Notes: a model not told the origin generated them from the letters alone. A stretch of 40,119 nt of DNA from Sulfurovum sp. (GCA_020721385.1 DYMW01000001.1:1-40119), one strand, 5' to 3'; positions 17,137 through 27,044 are shown, counted from the first letter of the stretch. Made by a program: numbers and translations.

Positions 17137-19470
17137 TTACACCTCCCTTATTGTTACTGTTTGATACCGTAACTCACCAAAGAGTTCATAGATATTTTTA
17201 GCACTTTTAAAATCAGGAACAGCAACAATGTCACCTTCCATCCTATCATCAACAATGACATCCAATGTCAACTCACCATTATCAAATTCAACCACCACGG
17301 TTTTACCCAATGTTTCAGCTTTTGCTGGACTCACATAGAGTCCAAAGGCTTCAAAAATTTGATGAGCTTTATCAGAGAAGTCATTAAACTGTCTTTGTGG
17401 ATTACATCGATAAGCAATCTGACCCTCTAACGCTTTACCTTCATCAAACTTCTCTACACTAATGGCTTCTACCTCTGTGATAGTTGTTTCTAATAGATAC
17501 CCTCTATTCTCTGTTCCATCATTCAAATACCCATTTGGTAAAGTGTCAAAAGATATTGATTTAAACCCTTTGGCTACGGGAAGATAGGGCGTCCAATCAA
17601 TGGTCTCTTGTGGTGCCGAAACCAACACTTTCATAACATCATTCAACTCATAACCATGATACTCAACCGCTGCATTGGTTGGTGTTACTCTTTTATGCAT
17701 GTTGGTTAATGTACCTTCTTGTTGGTTCATCGCAGGCATATCCAAATCGCCATCACCCAATGCTGAAAGTCTAAAGTCACCCGATTCATTATAACCAATG
17801 GTGTACCCTTCTGCCTCATAATCAAGGTCACAAATCAATGCCACACCCAATGAGTTACTTTTTGGCGGAATCATGGCTACTTTTACAGCAGAGGTGCTTT
17901 CAAGTAGTGCAATCAATTTGGCAATATTTTCAGCATTCTCATGGAAATATAAATCTTCACCTACCATCAAAGAGAAGTTCTCTTTTTTCTTCATCATCTT
18001 ATCAAAAGCATCTGCAAATTTTTTAGCATTGCCACCAAGAATCGTGACCAAATGGTCTCTATCAAGTTGCTCTTTAACCTCTGATGACAATTGCTCTTTA
18101 TCCGAAAATAAATCCAACATCAAATAAAGTGCTGCCTCTTCAAGTCCTGCTTTATGGTTAAATATCTCAACACTTTTACCAAATGTCGGAACCAATGCAT
18201 CACCTACTGGATGGAAGTATAACCCTGCACCTTTATTCATCTTTTGAACATTGTTAAAGGCATAACGAGCATTAGGATTGTCATTTCTTAGACTTGTACC
18301 CAAACTCATAACAAAATCACTCTTCATCACTTCTTTAAAATCAAGTGTATAAAGTGAATTTCCAGATGCTTTACTATATGCATTTAAAAAACGTTGGAAA
18401 GCACTTGCTTCACGGTTAATCAACTTCACACCCAATTTCTCTTTAAGTGTTTGAAGCATTAGTGCCTCTTCATTGGTAATCACTGAATTAAAATGAATTA
18501 CTTTTGCTTGTTTAAAGGCTTCAATAGCATTGGCAAAGGCTACTTCATCTTTGATTGCTGTTGCATTCTCAAAGTCATATCCAAATCGTCCTGCTCCACA
18601 AAGTGACACATAGTTCCACTCATTGGTAACACGGAAGATTTTTTCTGTTCGATCTTCAATGGATGTTGGTTTGGTCTCATAATAGATTTGACATCCACTA
18701 CTACAATGGGCACACGTTGCAGGAATTTTCTTTAAATCCCAAGCATTGGAACTGTAGACAAAATCTCTACTCACCAATGCTCCAACAGGACAAACTGCCA
18801 CACACTCACCACAATCAGAACAATTGGTTAAACCTGTACCATTGCTTGGTGCAATCACGGATTTTTGAAGTTTGTTCCACATGGCATAAGCATCTTTTGG
18901 CATGGTGTCTTTCCACTCTTTTCCAAGTGCGTCACCACCTCTTTTTACTGTTGTAATCGCGGAATCACCAATCATGTCTTTACACACAGTGGTACAACGC
19001 TCACATACAATACAAAGTCCTGCATCATAATGAAGAACTGAACTCCAATTGCTTGTCTCTCTTTTTGTGTCTGCAATACTGTACGATTGAGAATCAACCT
19101 GTAATTCAAGTGTATAATTTTGTAATTCACACGCACCACTTTGATCACATACTCCACACTGTAGTGGATGGTTTACATCATACACTTCCATCATCGCACG
19201 ACGCTCTGTTAGAATATTGGGTGTATCCACCGTAATTGCCATGCCCTCTTTTACTTTAGCATTACAAGCATAAACCTGCTTCCCATCTGCTTCAACAAGA
19301 CACAATCGACAAGCCAATGTCGGTGAACATCTTGTCAAATAACAGATAGCAGGAATAAACACATCGTTGGCACGAGCAGCATTAAGAATATATTCACCCT
19401 CTTTTGCTTTATACTCAATACCATCAATAGTAATGCTAACCATATTTTCTACTGTTTGTACTTCACTCAT
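17137..19470 (-). CDS. nuoG: NuoG paralogue 2, with eight-Cys ferredoxin domain
   Basis: A 777-aa large iron-sulphur subunit. Ligand sets in order: [2Fe-2S] C43, C54, C57, C69; the His-ligated cluster H101-x3-C105-x2-C108-x5-C114; a full two-cluster ferredoxin, C153/C156/C159/C163 and C217/C220/C223/C227; then the N7-type set C253/C256/C260/C291. The eight-Cys ferredoxin resembles those of [FeFe] hydrogenases and formate dehydrogenases rather than the single N4 site of ordinary NuoG. The C-terminal molybdopterin-oxidoreductase-like part is present without an obvious active site. The start overlaps the stop of the other nuoG by four bases. Which copy sits in the assembled enzyme, or whether both do, cannot be told from sequence. 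Confidence 0.93.
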   Translation of the reverse strand: MSEVQTVENMVSITIDGIEYKAKEGEYILNAARANDVFIPAICYLTRCSPTLACRLCLVEADGKQVYACNAKVKEGMAITVDTPNILTERRAMMEVYDVNHPLQCGVCDQSGACELQNYTLELQVDSQSYSIADTKRETSNWSSVLHYDAGLCIVCERCTTVCKDMIGDSAITTVKRGGDALGKEWKDTMPKDAYAMWNKLQKSVIAPSNGTGLTNCSDCGECVAVCPVGALVSRDFVYSSNAWDLKKIPATCAHCSSGCQIYYETKPTSIEDRTEKIFRVTNEWNYVSLCGAGRFGYDFENATAIKDEVAFANAIEAFKQAKVIHFNSVITNEEALMLQTLKEKLGVKLINREASAFQRFLNAYSKASGNSLYTLDFKEVMKSDFVMSLGTSLRNDNPNARYAFNNVQKMNKGAGLYFHPVGDALVPTFGKSVEIFNHKAGLEEAALYLMLDLFSDKEQLSSEVKEQLDRDHLVTILGGNAKKFADAFDKMMKKKENFSLMVGEDLYFHENAENIAKLIALLESTSAVKVAMIPPKSNSLGVALICDLDYEAEGYTIGYNESGDFRLSALGDGDLDMPAMNQQEGTLTNMHKRVTPTNAAVEYHGYELNDVMKVLVSAPQETIDWTPYLPVAKGFKSISFDTLPNGYLNDGTENRGYLLETTITEVEAISVEKFDEGKALEGQIAYRCNPQRQFNDFSDKAHQIFEAFGLYVSPAKAETLGKTVVVEFDNGELTLDVIVDDRMEGDIVAVPDFKSAKNIYELFGELRYQTVTIREV

Positions 19471-21728
19471 ATTAGATTCCCTACCCTTTCTAATTTTACT
19501 TGACTAAATCTGTAAGAGGATAGCAAAGCACTACTTAATCCCATATCAAATGTAGGATTAAGTGCAATGGTACCTTTTAAAGATGTATCAATCTTAAACA
19601 CTCTTTCAAATTTAACCCCATCAATGGTGTAACCTATCGTATCACCATCACGTAATTTACCTGCTGTTGCAAATTGTTGTGAACCCAAAAGATACTTGTC
19701 TTGATTCAATGTTTTACATTGTTCTGTTAAAGGTGTAAATTGGTCAATATGATTACAATTATACACCACCACACCATCCAATCCTCGTATCTCTTCAATA
19801 TCTTCTATCTTTCGATTGGCTGATGCTTTTTGAGCTTTTAACAGATACCCTCTGTTTTCATTACCCATGGCATCAAAATAGTTCGGTAAAGCATCAAATT
19901 CTGCTGATTCAAACCCTTTATCCTTAGGTAATTGCTCCGTATAATTAATGGTATACGTTTCATTTAATCCCAAAGCATTGGCAATATCATTTAACACATA
20001 TCCACCATACGTACGTGCCACATGGGTTGGTACTACTCTTTTATCTATTGAAGTTAAAGTTCCCTCTTGTTGATTCATGGCTGGCATATCCAAATCACCT
20101 TCACCAAATGATGAAAGCGTAAAATCACCTTTGACATTATAGCCAACCGTTAAACCTTCCACTGCATCATCAAGTTCACAAATCAATGAAACACCCAATG
20201 CATTGGTGGTTGGTGGAACCAATACCACATTAAATCCAGCCAAGTGTTCTAAAAGTCCAAGCAATTTAGCAATATTACTGGCTCTTGGATGGGCATACAC
20301 ATCAGCACCCACCACCAAAGAGAATCCAGATTTTTTCAGTAATGATTTTGCCAATGCCTCCAATTCTTCTTCGCCAATATTGGTTTCAGCACTCAAATTA
20401 CCGATGTCTAAATTGTCCAACATCGTTTGAATGCCTTTAGGCACTTTTATATCTTTAAGTAATGTATAGGTCAACAGTGCTGCCACACCCTCTTCTGACC
20501 CTGCTTCATACTTAATAAACTGTGTAACCACGTTTTGCATCAATGTATCTTCTACTGGATGCATATAAGCAACTCTTGCACGATGCCATTTACTTGCCAT
20601 ATTGATGTGGTATTTCACCATTGGATTATCGTTATTAATACGTGTTCCCATTACAATAATCCCACGTGATTGGCTCAATGCTTTTAAGTTACCACTATAA
20701 AGCGTTGAACCTGTCACTTCTGAATAGGCTTTTAAGAATGTTTGATAATCTTTTGCCTCTTTAGAGACCAAGTTATACCCTTTAAGCTCTTTTAATTTTT
20801 GTAAAATCAACGCCTCTTCATTCGAAATATTTGAACTAAACTGAATGTTTTTTGCTTCACCAAAGGCTTTAACTGCTTGATTGAATGCCTCTTTATCTTT
20901 GCTAACATTTTCATTGGCAAAATCAAAACCAAAACGTCCTGCACCACAAAGATTGCTGTGTTCTGCATTGTTGGTGACTCTATAAACTTTATCATGCTTG
21001 ACCTCATAATCCAACTGACAAGCCGAACTACAATGCGAACAAGAAGCAGGAACTTTATCCAACTCCCAAGCATTGGCAGTGTATTTAAAATCGGTACTCA
21101 CCAACGCACCAACAGGACAAACTGCAGCCGCTTCACCCAATGAACTGAAGTTTTGATTTTCTTTAACATTTAAAATGGTCGATGAGTATCCACCAAAATG
21201 GACTTTTAATGCCTCATCACCTGTAATCTCAGTAGAGACACGCACACACTTCTCACACATAATACACAAAGCAGGGTCATAAGAGATATGCCCCCAATTC
21301 TGAACAGGACGAAAAGGCTCTTTGGTGGTAAAATTTTGTCCACTTACCCCAAACTCCATGGTCTTATTTTGAAGGTCACACTCTCCACTCTTATCACATA
21401 CTCCACACTCTAAAGGATGATTCACGTTATAGAGTTTCATAATATTTTGACGTTCTTTGTAAAGCTGAGAATTTTGCGTATGAATTACCGCACCATTTGT
21501 TGCTTTCTCTTGGCAGGAAAGAATCAAACCATCCACACCTTCAACATCAACCACACACATACGACATGATGCAATTGGTAGTACTTTGGTGAGGTAACAC
21601 ATGGTGGGGATATAAATATCATTCTCTCTAGCAATCTCTAAAATGGTCTGTCCAAACACACCTGAACACGCTTTTCCATCAATGGTTAAGTTAATTGTTT
21701 TAGGTTTTATATCTCTTATATTGCTCAT
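19467..21728 (-). CDS. nuoG: NuoG paralogue 1, canonical cluster set
   Basis: A 753-aa iron-sulphur subunit starting at the ATG that overlaps the stop of the preceding flavoprotein gene (TAATG). A longer frame opening at 21767 would lie inside that gene and is unlikely. Ligands: [2Fe-2S] C44, C55, C58, C72; H104-x3-C108-x2-C111-x5-C117; the single N4-like set C155/C158/C161 plus C204; N7-type C230/C233/C237/C261. This is the usual bacterial NuoG pattern, unlike the copy downstream. Both copies share the MNQQEGTLT and NRGYLL segments in the C-terminal half, so they arose by duplication and then diverged. Confidence 0.93.
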   Translation of the reverse strand: MSNIRDIKPKTINLTIDGKACSGVFGQTILEIARENDIYIPTMCYLTKVLPIASCRMCVVDVEGVDGLILSCQEKATNGAVIHTQNSQLYKERQNIMKLYNVNHPLECGVCDKSGECDLQNKTMEFGVSGQNFTTKEPFRPVQNWGHISYDPALCIMCEKCVRVSTEITGDEALKVHFGGYSSTILNVKENQNFSSLGEAAAVCPVGALVSTDFKYTANAWELDKVPASCSHCSSACQLDYEVKHDKVYRVTNNAEHSNLCGAGRFGFDFANENVSKDKEAFNQAVKAFGEAKNIQFSSNISNEEALILQKLKELKGYNLVSKEAKDYQTFLKAYSEVTGSTLYSGNLKALSQSRGIIVMGTRINNDNPMVKYHINMASKWHRARVAYMHPVEDTLMQNVVTQFIKYEAGSEEGVAALLTYTLLKDIKVPKGIQTMLDNLDIGNLSAETNIGEEELEALAKSLLKKSGFSLVVGADVYAHPRASNIAKLLGLLEHLAGFNVVLVPPTTNALGVSLICELDDAVEGLTVGYNVKGDFTLSSFGEGDLDMPAMNQQEGTLTSIDKRVVPTHVARTYGGYVLNDIANALGLNETYTINYTEQLPKDKGFESAEFDALPNYFDAMGNENRGYLLKAQKASANRKIEDIEEIRGLDGVVVYNCNHIDQFTPLTEQCKTLNQDKYLLGSQQFATAGKLRDGDTIGYTIDGVKFERVFKIDTSLKGTIALNPTFDMGLSSALLSSYRFSQVKLERVGNLI

Positions 21729-23737
21729 TATACTGCCACCATTGAAATATAATAACATCGCATACACCGTTCAGCCTCTGCGATTGCCTCTTCACCTGTG
21801 AAACCTAAGTTTACCTCTTTGTTGTTGGTTTTACGCTCATCAACACCAAGTTTTTCACTATGATTTCTAGGTATTCCAGGCATCCAACCTGTCACTTTCT
21901 CTTTTTTATCATACACTTTAAGTCGACTCAAATGGTCTTCCATAATCTCATCATCCAATAAAGTACACTCACCAGAGTAGATATAACGACCAATCACCGA
22001 AGCGGCTCGTCTTGCTTGACCTACTGCATTGACAATCGTCATTGGACCATATTCACAGTCACCTGCAGCAAAAAGACCAGGACGTGAAGTCATGTAATCT
22101 TTACCGTTGGTTAACATCGTATTCCATGATGTAAGCTCAACATTCCACTCTTTAGGAATCAATTGCAAATCGGTAGCTTGAGAAACGGCAGGAATTAAAT
22201 AATCACACTCTATCTCAAAGTCACCATCTTCATGTTTCACCAATTGAGGTCGTCCACCATTAGGATCGGATACCAACTCATATTGATTAACCTTAAGCTT
22301 GATAATCTTCTCCCCATCATCAAAAATCTCTTCAATGGCTGAATAGAAAATAAACTCAACACCTTCTTCAACGGCTTCATGATACTCTTCATACGTTGTA
22401 TTGCTAATAATGGTCTTTTCATCACGACGATAAAGCATATACACTTTTTTAGCTCCTTCACGAATGGAACAACGCACCACGTCCATGGAGGTAAATCCAC
22501 CACCAACACACACCACCGTTTTGTCTTTTAGCTCGTTGGAGGCGGGGCTTCCAATACCATATTTATGCCACAAGTTCACTTTATCAAGCATGGCAATAGC
22601 ACCCCAATAACCACCCATTTTTGGGTTCTCATTATTGGCATAGACTTTTTTAGAGAGTCGTGTACCAAAACTAAGCAAGGTAGCATCATATTGGGCATCT
22701 ATCTCTTTAAGACGCTCTGCATCAACGCGATGATTATTGGTAATGGTTACCGCTTCCATCTCTAAGACCAAATCAATATCTTTATTGTATTTGTCAATTG
22801 GCATTCTGTATTCAGGAACACCTACTGCAACTTCACCACCATTCACAGGTAGCTCTTCAAAAATGTCAACTTTAATACCCTCTAATGCCAAATAATATGC
22901 AGCCGTAAGACCAGCAGGACCAGCACCAATAATGGCTACTTTTTTCCCATCATCTCTAAGTGGTTTTGGTTCATAAGGATGTTGCCAAGGCAGACCATGA
23001 TCCGTCTCATAATCAGCACCCAATCGTTTAAGTTCCATAATCGAAATAGGCTCATCAAGATTTATACGTCTGCACGCATCTTCACAAGGGTGTGGACAAA
23101 CACGTCCACACGTATGTGCCAAGGGCATGGTTTGACGTGTTGCTGCCAATGAATCGGTCAAGACCATGTCTCTTACACCCTCAATATAGGCAGGAATATC
23201 CACATGTGCAGGACACATATCGGTACAAGGTGCGGTTACTTTAGCAATATACGAAATGTCTCCTTCATAATGAATAGAGGCAACTTGATTGTCAATACAG
23301 GTATCAAACTGCTCTTTATAATGCTCCATTAAATCCAAAATAGGTTTAGGAACTGTACGTCCAATCTCACATTTTGATGTCACCATCATGGTCTGTGAAA
23401 TCTCTTTCAGATGAGAAATATCATTATGACTTCCCTCACCTCGTGCTATTTTGTCGAGTAAATCATAAAGAATTCTACCACCCCAACGACCTGGAGCACA
23501 ACGACCACATGCTTCAGAGTACTCTTGGTACTGTGCTGCATAATGTGTTGCCAAGACAACAGCATCTATATTTTCATCAAAAATGGCAACACCATCCCAA
23601 CCTATAAATGCTTTGGAGTCCCGCTCTCCATGATACGTTTCAGGCAGTTTAAAACCCGACTCACTCCACTCTTGTGATGGTTTACCGCGATTGTCGATAA
23701 ACTCATCATTCCAAGTAGAGAACAGTAGTTTTGCCAT
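21728..23737 (-). CDS. GltD-like flavoprotein replacing NuoF, with NuoF-tail-like N-terminus
   Basis: A 669-aa protein in the place of nuoF. Residues about 40-130 resemble the C-terminal N3-cluster domain of NuoF, but the motif reads C77-G-R-C80-A-P-G83-R, with Gly where the third Cys is expected; C123 matches the fourth. Next comes a GltD-type ferredoxin domain (C171, C175, C210, C214, C218, C222), an FAD site G271-A-G-P-A-G276, and an NAD(P)-binding fold VGGGFTSMDV with the YRR motif (436-438) that in GltD relatives favours NADPH. The classical FMN/NADH fold of NuoF is absent. I infer that it feeds complex I from NAD(P)H or a ferredoxin/flavodoxin. The start overlaps the stop of the upstream 77-aa gene (TAATG). 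Confidence 0.88.
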   Translation of the reverse strand: MAKLLFSTWNDEFIDNRGKPSQEWSESGFKLPETYHGERDSKAFIGWDGVAIFDENIDAVVLATHYAAQYQEYSEACGRCAPGRWGGRILYDLLDKIARGEGSHNDISHLKEISQTMMVTSKCEIGRTVPKPILDLMEHYKEQFDTCIDNQVASIHYEGDISYIAKVTAPCTDMCPAHVDIPAYIEGVRDMVLTDSLAATRQTMPLAHTCGRVCPHPCEDACRRINLDEPISIMELKRLGADYETDHGLPWQHPYEPKPLRDDGKKVAIIGAGPAGLTAAYYLALEGIKVDIFEELPVNGGEVAVGVPEYRMPIDKYNKDIDLVLEMEAVTITNNHRVDAERLKEIDAQYDATLLSFGTRLSKKVYANNENPKMGGYWGAIAMLDKVNLWHKYGIGSPASNELKDKTVVCVGGGFTSMDVVRCSIREGAKKVYMLYRRDEKTIISNTTYEEYHEAVEEGVEFIFYSAIEEIFDDGEKIIKLKVNQYELVSDPNGGRPQLVKHEDGDFEIECDYLIPAVSQATDLQLIPKEWNVELTSWNTMLTNGKDYMTSRPGLFAAGDCEYGPMTIVNAVGQARRAASVIGRYIYSGECTLLDDEIMEDHLSRLKVYDKKEKVTGWMPGIPRNHSEKLGVDERKTNNKEVNLGFTGEEAIAEAERCMRCYYISMVAV

Positions 23738-23970
23738 TATTTAGCCTTTTTAACCACGATGGTCCAGTCAACTTCATTAAATTTAATTGAGTTCATCAGT
23801 TCAAATCCCTCTTTCTCTTTAATCAAATCTGCAGATTTCTGAATGGAAGAGTAGTCGCCTACCTCAAAAAGAAAAATTCCTACTTCACCAGCTTGGAGTC
23901 CCGTATCAAGGAGTTCATCCATTCTGTCGTAAAAATTTTCATGTAAATGTCTTAAATCATATCTTTGCAT
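23737..23970 (-). CDS. Small NuoE-position protein (epsilonproteobacterial type)
   Basis: A 77-aa soluble protein with no Cys at all, so it cannot carry the [2Fe-2S] cluster of true NuoE. It is rich in charged residues and ends in VDWTIVVKKAK. Size and place, between nuoD and the large flavoprotein, match the small proteins that stand in for NuoE in Helicobacter and Campylobacter nuo operons (HP1264 and Cj1575c, from memory). Probably an adaptor between the electron-input protein and NuoG; its exact job is unknown. It sits nine bases after nuoD. Confidence 0.8.
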   Translation of the reverse strand: MQRYDLRHLHENFYDRMDELLDTGLQAGEVGIFLFEVGDYSSIQKSADLIKEKEGFELMNSIKFNEVDWTIVVKKAK

Positions 23971-23979
23971 CAGAACCCC

Positions 23980-25209
23980 TTATCTATCAACTTCACCAAA
24001 TACAATATTGGTTGAACCAATAATTGTAACAACATCTGCGATATACGTACCTACTAAAATCTCTTGAAGCAACCCTGTATGGAAGAAGCTAGGTGCTCTA
24101 CATTTAAGTCGATAAGCATACGGCTCACCCTCTGATTTAATATAGAATCCAAGTTCCCCTTTAGGCGACTCTGTTGGAACATACACTTCTCCTTTTGGAG
24201 GTCTCATCCCTTGCGTTACAAGCACAAAGTGTTGCATTAATGCGTAGTTTTGTGTCATAATTTCCTCTTTAGGAGCCGAGATATATCGTGGTGCATGTGC
24301 CATCAGTTGTGGCTCTGTTCCATCATACTTTAGAATCAATTGTCTAATCATCTTGGTTGACTCTTTTATTTCGGCCATATAAAGTCTATAACGACCATAC
24401 GAGTCATTGGTATCTGCTATAGGAATATCAAAATCCAATTCAGAGTAAAGCTCATACGGCTCCTCTTTACGAATATCATAAGCAATCCCACTTCCTCTAA
24501 GCATTGGACCTGTACACCCCCATGAAAGTGCATCTTCTGGTGTTAATACTCCAACATTCTCCAAACGCATTTTCCAAATTCTGTTCTCTTGTAAAAGAGC
24601 ATTATACGTATGCTCTAATTCATAATCGACTTTATCACAGAATGCTCTCATGTTGACCATCCATCCTGCTGGTAAGTCCAAAGGAACTCCACCAATTCTA
24701 ACCGATGAATGCGTCAATCTTGCTCCACAGTAATCTTCCATTAAGTCCATCGCAAACTCACGCTCACGGAATGCATACAAAAATACCGACATTGCACCAA
24801 CATCCAATGCATGCGTAGCAACAAAGAAAAGGTGCGAGATAACTCTATTGAGTTCAAGCAACATCGTTCTAATCACTTGAGCTCTTCGTGGTGCTTCAAT
24901 ACCAAGCAATTTCTCAACAGCTATGGCATACGCATAGTTGTTAGAAGTAGAGGCAATATAATCAAGTCTATCGGTGGTTGGTAAAAACTCATTATAGGTC
25001 ATGTTTTCAGCCATCTTTTCAATACCACGGTGAAGGTAACCAATATCAGGATAGGCTTTAACCACCTGCTCACCATCAAGCTCTAAAACCAGTCGTAACT
25101 GACCATGAGCTGAGGGGTGCTGTGGACCAAAGTTAATAACCATCGTATTGTCATCACGCTCAAAATTGAGGTTTTCAAAAAATGGGGTTAATTTATTAGG
25201 TTGTTGCAT
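23980..25209 (-). CDS. nuoD: NADH-quinone oxidoreductase subunit D
   Basis: A 409-aa subunit forming, with NuoB, the quinone-reduction site; evolutionarily the large subunit of [NiFe] hydrogenase without metal. GPQHPSAHG at residues 28-36, DIGYLHRGIEKMAE just after, and the C-terminal GSTNIVFGEVDR are family hallmarks. Length is normal. It is a separate gene, not the NuoCD fusion of enterobacteria, and starts nine bases after nuoC. Confidence 0.97.
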   Translation of the reverse strand: MQQPNKLTPFFENLNFERDDNTMVINFGPQHPSAHGQLRLVLELDGEQVVKAYPDIGYLHRGIEKMAENMTYNEFLPTTDRLDYIASTSNNYAYAIAVEKLLGIEAPRRAQVIRTMLLELNRVISHLFFVATHALDVGAMSVFLYAFREREFAMDLMEDYCGARLTHSSVRIGGVPLDLPAGWMVNMRAFCDKVDYELEHTYNALLQENRIWKMRLENVGVLTPEDALSWGCTGPMLRGSGIAYDIRKEEPYELYSELDFDIPIADTNDSYGRYRLYMAEIKESTKMIRQLILKYDGTEPQLMAHAPRYISAPKEEIMTQNYALMQHFVLVTQGMRPPKGEVYVPTESPKGELGFYIKSEGEPYAYRLKCRAPSFFHTGLLQEILVGTYIADVVTIIGSTNIVFGEVDR

Positions 25210-25218
25210 ACTCTACCT

Positions 25219-26010
25219 CTACTTTCTGTTGTCCAGTTGTTTACCACTATTTTTAGTGTAATCAACCAACAATGTTTTACTGTACTCAATTTCTGTTTTG
25301 GTCTCACCTTTAGAAATATCTGCACCAAATGGAACTTCATAACCAACTCTTGAAAAACGTTTTGTATCGTATCTTTCAATCTTGGCTTGATCTCTGTTTT
25401 CTGGTCCAATTGCCTCTCTGGCATCTTTTCCAAAAATTTTATCCACCTCATACCATGATGCAAACTCATCCCCCTGTAATGGATAGGTTTTCAGAAGTGG
25501 GTGACCTTCCCAATCATCAGGCATTAAAATTCTTTTCATAAATGGATGGTTGTTAGAAACAATTCCAAACATATCAAACATCTCACGCTCTGCAAAGTTT
25601 GCCGATTTATAAAGGGGTACTACCGATTCAACCGCTTGACCTTTGGCGACACGACAGACCACACGCATTCTTTTAACATCTTTTAAATTTAACAATTGAT
25701 AAAAAACTTCAAAATTTCCATTTTTTGCCAAATAATCAACCGCGCTCATCTCTGAAAGCATGGCATAGTCACACTCATTTTTTAGTGTCTCTAAGGCAAT
25801 AAAGTTATCTTCGGCATTGATTTCAACAATCATTTGACCCAACATAATTTTGGCTGACTTTACAGCCACTTTTGCTTTTAAAATTTCCAACTGCTTTGCA
25901 AAAACTTCATCACTCTCAACCGCAAATGTTGGTACTGAGGGAACCACATGGTATCTATTGGTATAATAAGCTTTTTTTTGTACATTATCTTTTGGAGTAT
26001 ATTTTCTCAT
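25219..26010 (-). CDS. nuoC: NADH-quinone oxidoreductase subunit C
   Basis: A 263-aa subunit of the hydrophilic arm that stabilises NuoD and NuoB. The 30-kDa-subunit signature spans residues 141-177: ERE-x2-DMFGI, then HP-x3-RILMPDDWEGHPL-x-KTYP. About 60 residues follow the signature and the N-terminal part is also long, so this is on the large side for NuoC. One base separates its start from the nuoB stop. Confidence 0.95.
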   Translation of the reverse strand: MRKYTPKDNVQKKAYYTNRYHVVPSVPTFAVESDEVFAKQLEILKAKVAVKSAKIMLGQMIVEINAEDNFIALETLKNECDYAMLSEMSAVDYLAKNGNFEVFYQLLNLKDVKRMRVVCRVAKGQAVESVVPLYKSANFAEREMFDMFGIVSNNHPFMKRILMPDDWEGHPLLKTYPLQGDEFASWYEVDKIFGKDAREAIGPENRDQAKIERYDTKRFSRVGYEVPFGADISKGETKTEIEYSKTLLVDYTKNSGKQLDNRK

Positions 26011-26011
26011 C

Positions 26012-26530
26012 TTATATCAACCTCAAATTTGATTTTGTATTCTTTTTCATGTTGGCTGACTCTCGTCTAATCTTCTTTTGAAGCATCATCAACGCATACT
26101 GTAACGTTTCAGGTCTTGGAGCACAACCTGGAAGATAAATATCAACAGGAACAATTCTATCTACCCCTTGAACCGTTGCATAGGTATTAAACATACCACC
26201 TGTGTTGGCACATGAACCCATTGAAATCACCCATTTAGGTTCTGTCATTTGGTCATAAAGTCTTCGTGCAAATTCAGCGTGTTTTTTAGACAATGTTCCT
26301 GCCAAAATCATCACATCGGCTTGTCGTGGACTTGCTCTAAAGATGGTTCCCATTCTATCAAAATCGTATCTTGAAGCTCCTGATGCCATCATCTCAATCG
26401 CACAACATGCGAGTCCATACGTTAAAGGCCAAAGTGAATTACTTCGCCCCCAGTTCACCAAATGATCAACCGTAGTCAATGCTACGGGTAAGCCTCCAGC
26501 TGAGGCATAATTTACTTGATGCTGTGCCAT
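26012..26530 (-). CDS. nuoB: NADH-quinone oxidoreductase subunit B (cluster N2)
   Basis: A 172-aa subunit that holds cluster N2, the direct donor to quinone. The ligands are C42-C43, C107 and C136, in the contexts LACCAIEM, GSCANTGG and LPGCAPRP. The start is fixed by AAGGAG about nine bases upstream, inside the end of nuoA; the two genes overlap by 19 bases. Length is typical. Confidence 0.97.
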   Translation of the reverse strand: MAQHQVNYASAGGLPVALTTVDHLVNWGRSNSLWPLTYGLACCAIEMMASGASRYDFDRMGTIFRASPRQADVMILAGTLSKKHAEFARRLYDQMTEPKWVISMGSCANTGGMFNTYATVQGVDRIVPVDIYLPGCAPRPETLQYALMMLQKKIRRESANMKKNTKSNLRLI

Positions 26531-26901
26531 TCAAGTGCTCCTTTTTTCCATGCGTAAATAAATCCGATTGTTAAAAGCAAGATAAACAGAACCATCTCTG
26601 CAAATCCAAACCAACTCAAAAGCTTAAAGTCAATAGCCCAAGGGAACATAAAGATAATCTCTACATCAAAAAGAATAAACAAGAGTGCTATTAGATAGAA
26701 CTGTGTTGAAATGGTATTGGGCTGTTTCGTTACCTCTGGTCCACACTCATAGATTGTTAACTTTAACTTCTCCGTGTCAAGCTTTGCCAATTTTCTACTT
26801 ATGATTCTTGCTACCATCAGTGTTGCATTAAATGCAACGACAGTTACCACGAACAAGAAGAAGATACCTAAATAGGGGTGATTGTTAATCACATGAGTCA
26901 T
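26512..26901 (-). CDS. nuoA: NADH-quinone oxidoreductase subunit A
   Basis: A 129-aa three-helix membrane subunit, first gene of the operon. Conserved features are YECGPEV in the loop after the first helix and LFILFDVEIIFMFPWA in the second. I start it at the ATG at 26901, five bases after AAAGGAG. The open frame runs on to 26949, but the added 16 residues lack a ribosome binding site and do not belong to the family. Confidence 0.96.
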   Translation of the reverse strand: MTHVINNHPYLGIFFLFVVTVVAFNATLMVARIISRKLAKLDTEKLKLTIYECGPEVTKQPNTISTQFYLIALLFILFDVEIIFMFPWAIDFKLLSWFGFAEMVLFILLLTIGFIYAWKKGALEWHSIK

Positions 26902-26906
26902 TCGAA

Positions 26907-26913
26907 CTCCTTT
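26907..26913 (-). promoter_or_regulatory. Ribosome binding site choosing the nuoA start
   Basis: AAAGGAG (minus strand, 26913 to 26907) ends five bases before the ATG at 26901-26899, making that codon the start rather than the upstream one at 26949. Confidence 0.8.
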
Positions 26914-26978
26914 GTTAAAGATGTTATTCTTTGTTACCATTTTCCACAAGGTGATTAAAGAAAAGGAAGAATATTACA

Positions 26979-26984
26979 TTTATA
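26979..26984 (-). promoter_or_regulatory. Possible -10 box of the nuo operon
   Basis: On the minus strand the sequence GGATACTATAAATG contains TATAAA at 26984-26979, giving a leader of about 70 bases before nuoA. No -35 box is clear. Position fits; strength unknown. Confidence 0.35.
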
Positions 26985-27044
26985 GTATCCAAAATTCATT
27001 AAATAAATTGTGAAATTAGTGTCTATTCAGGGGATAAAAATGCT

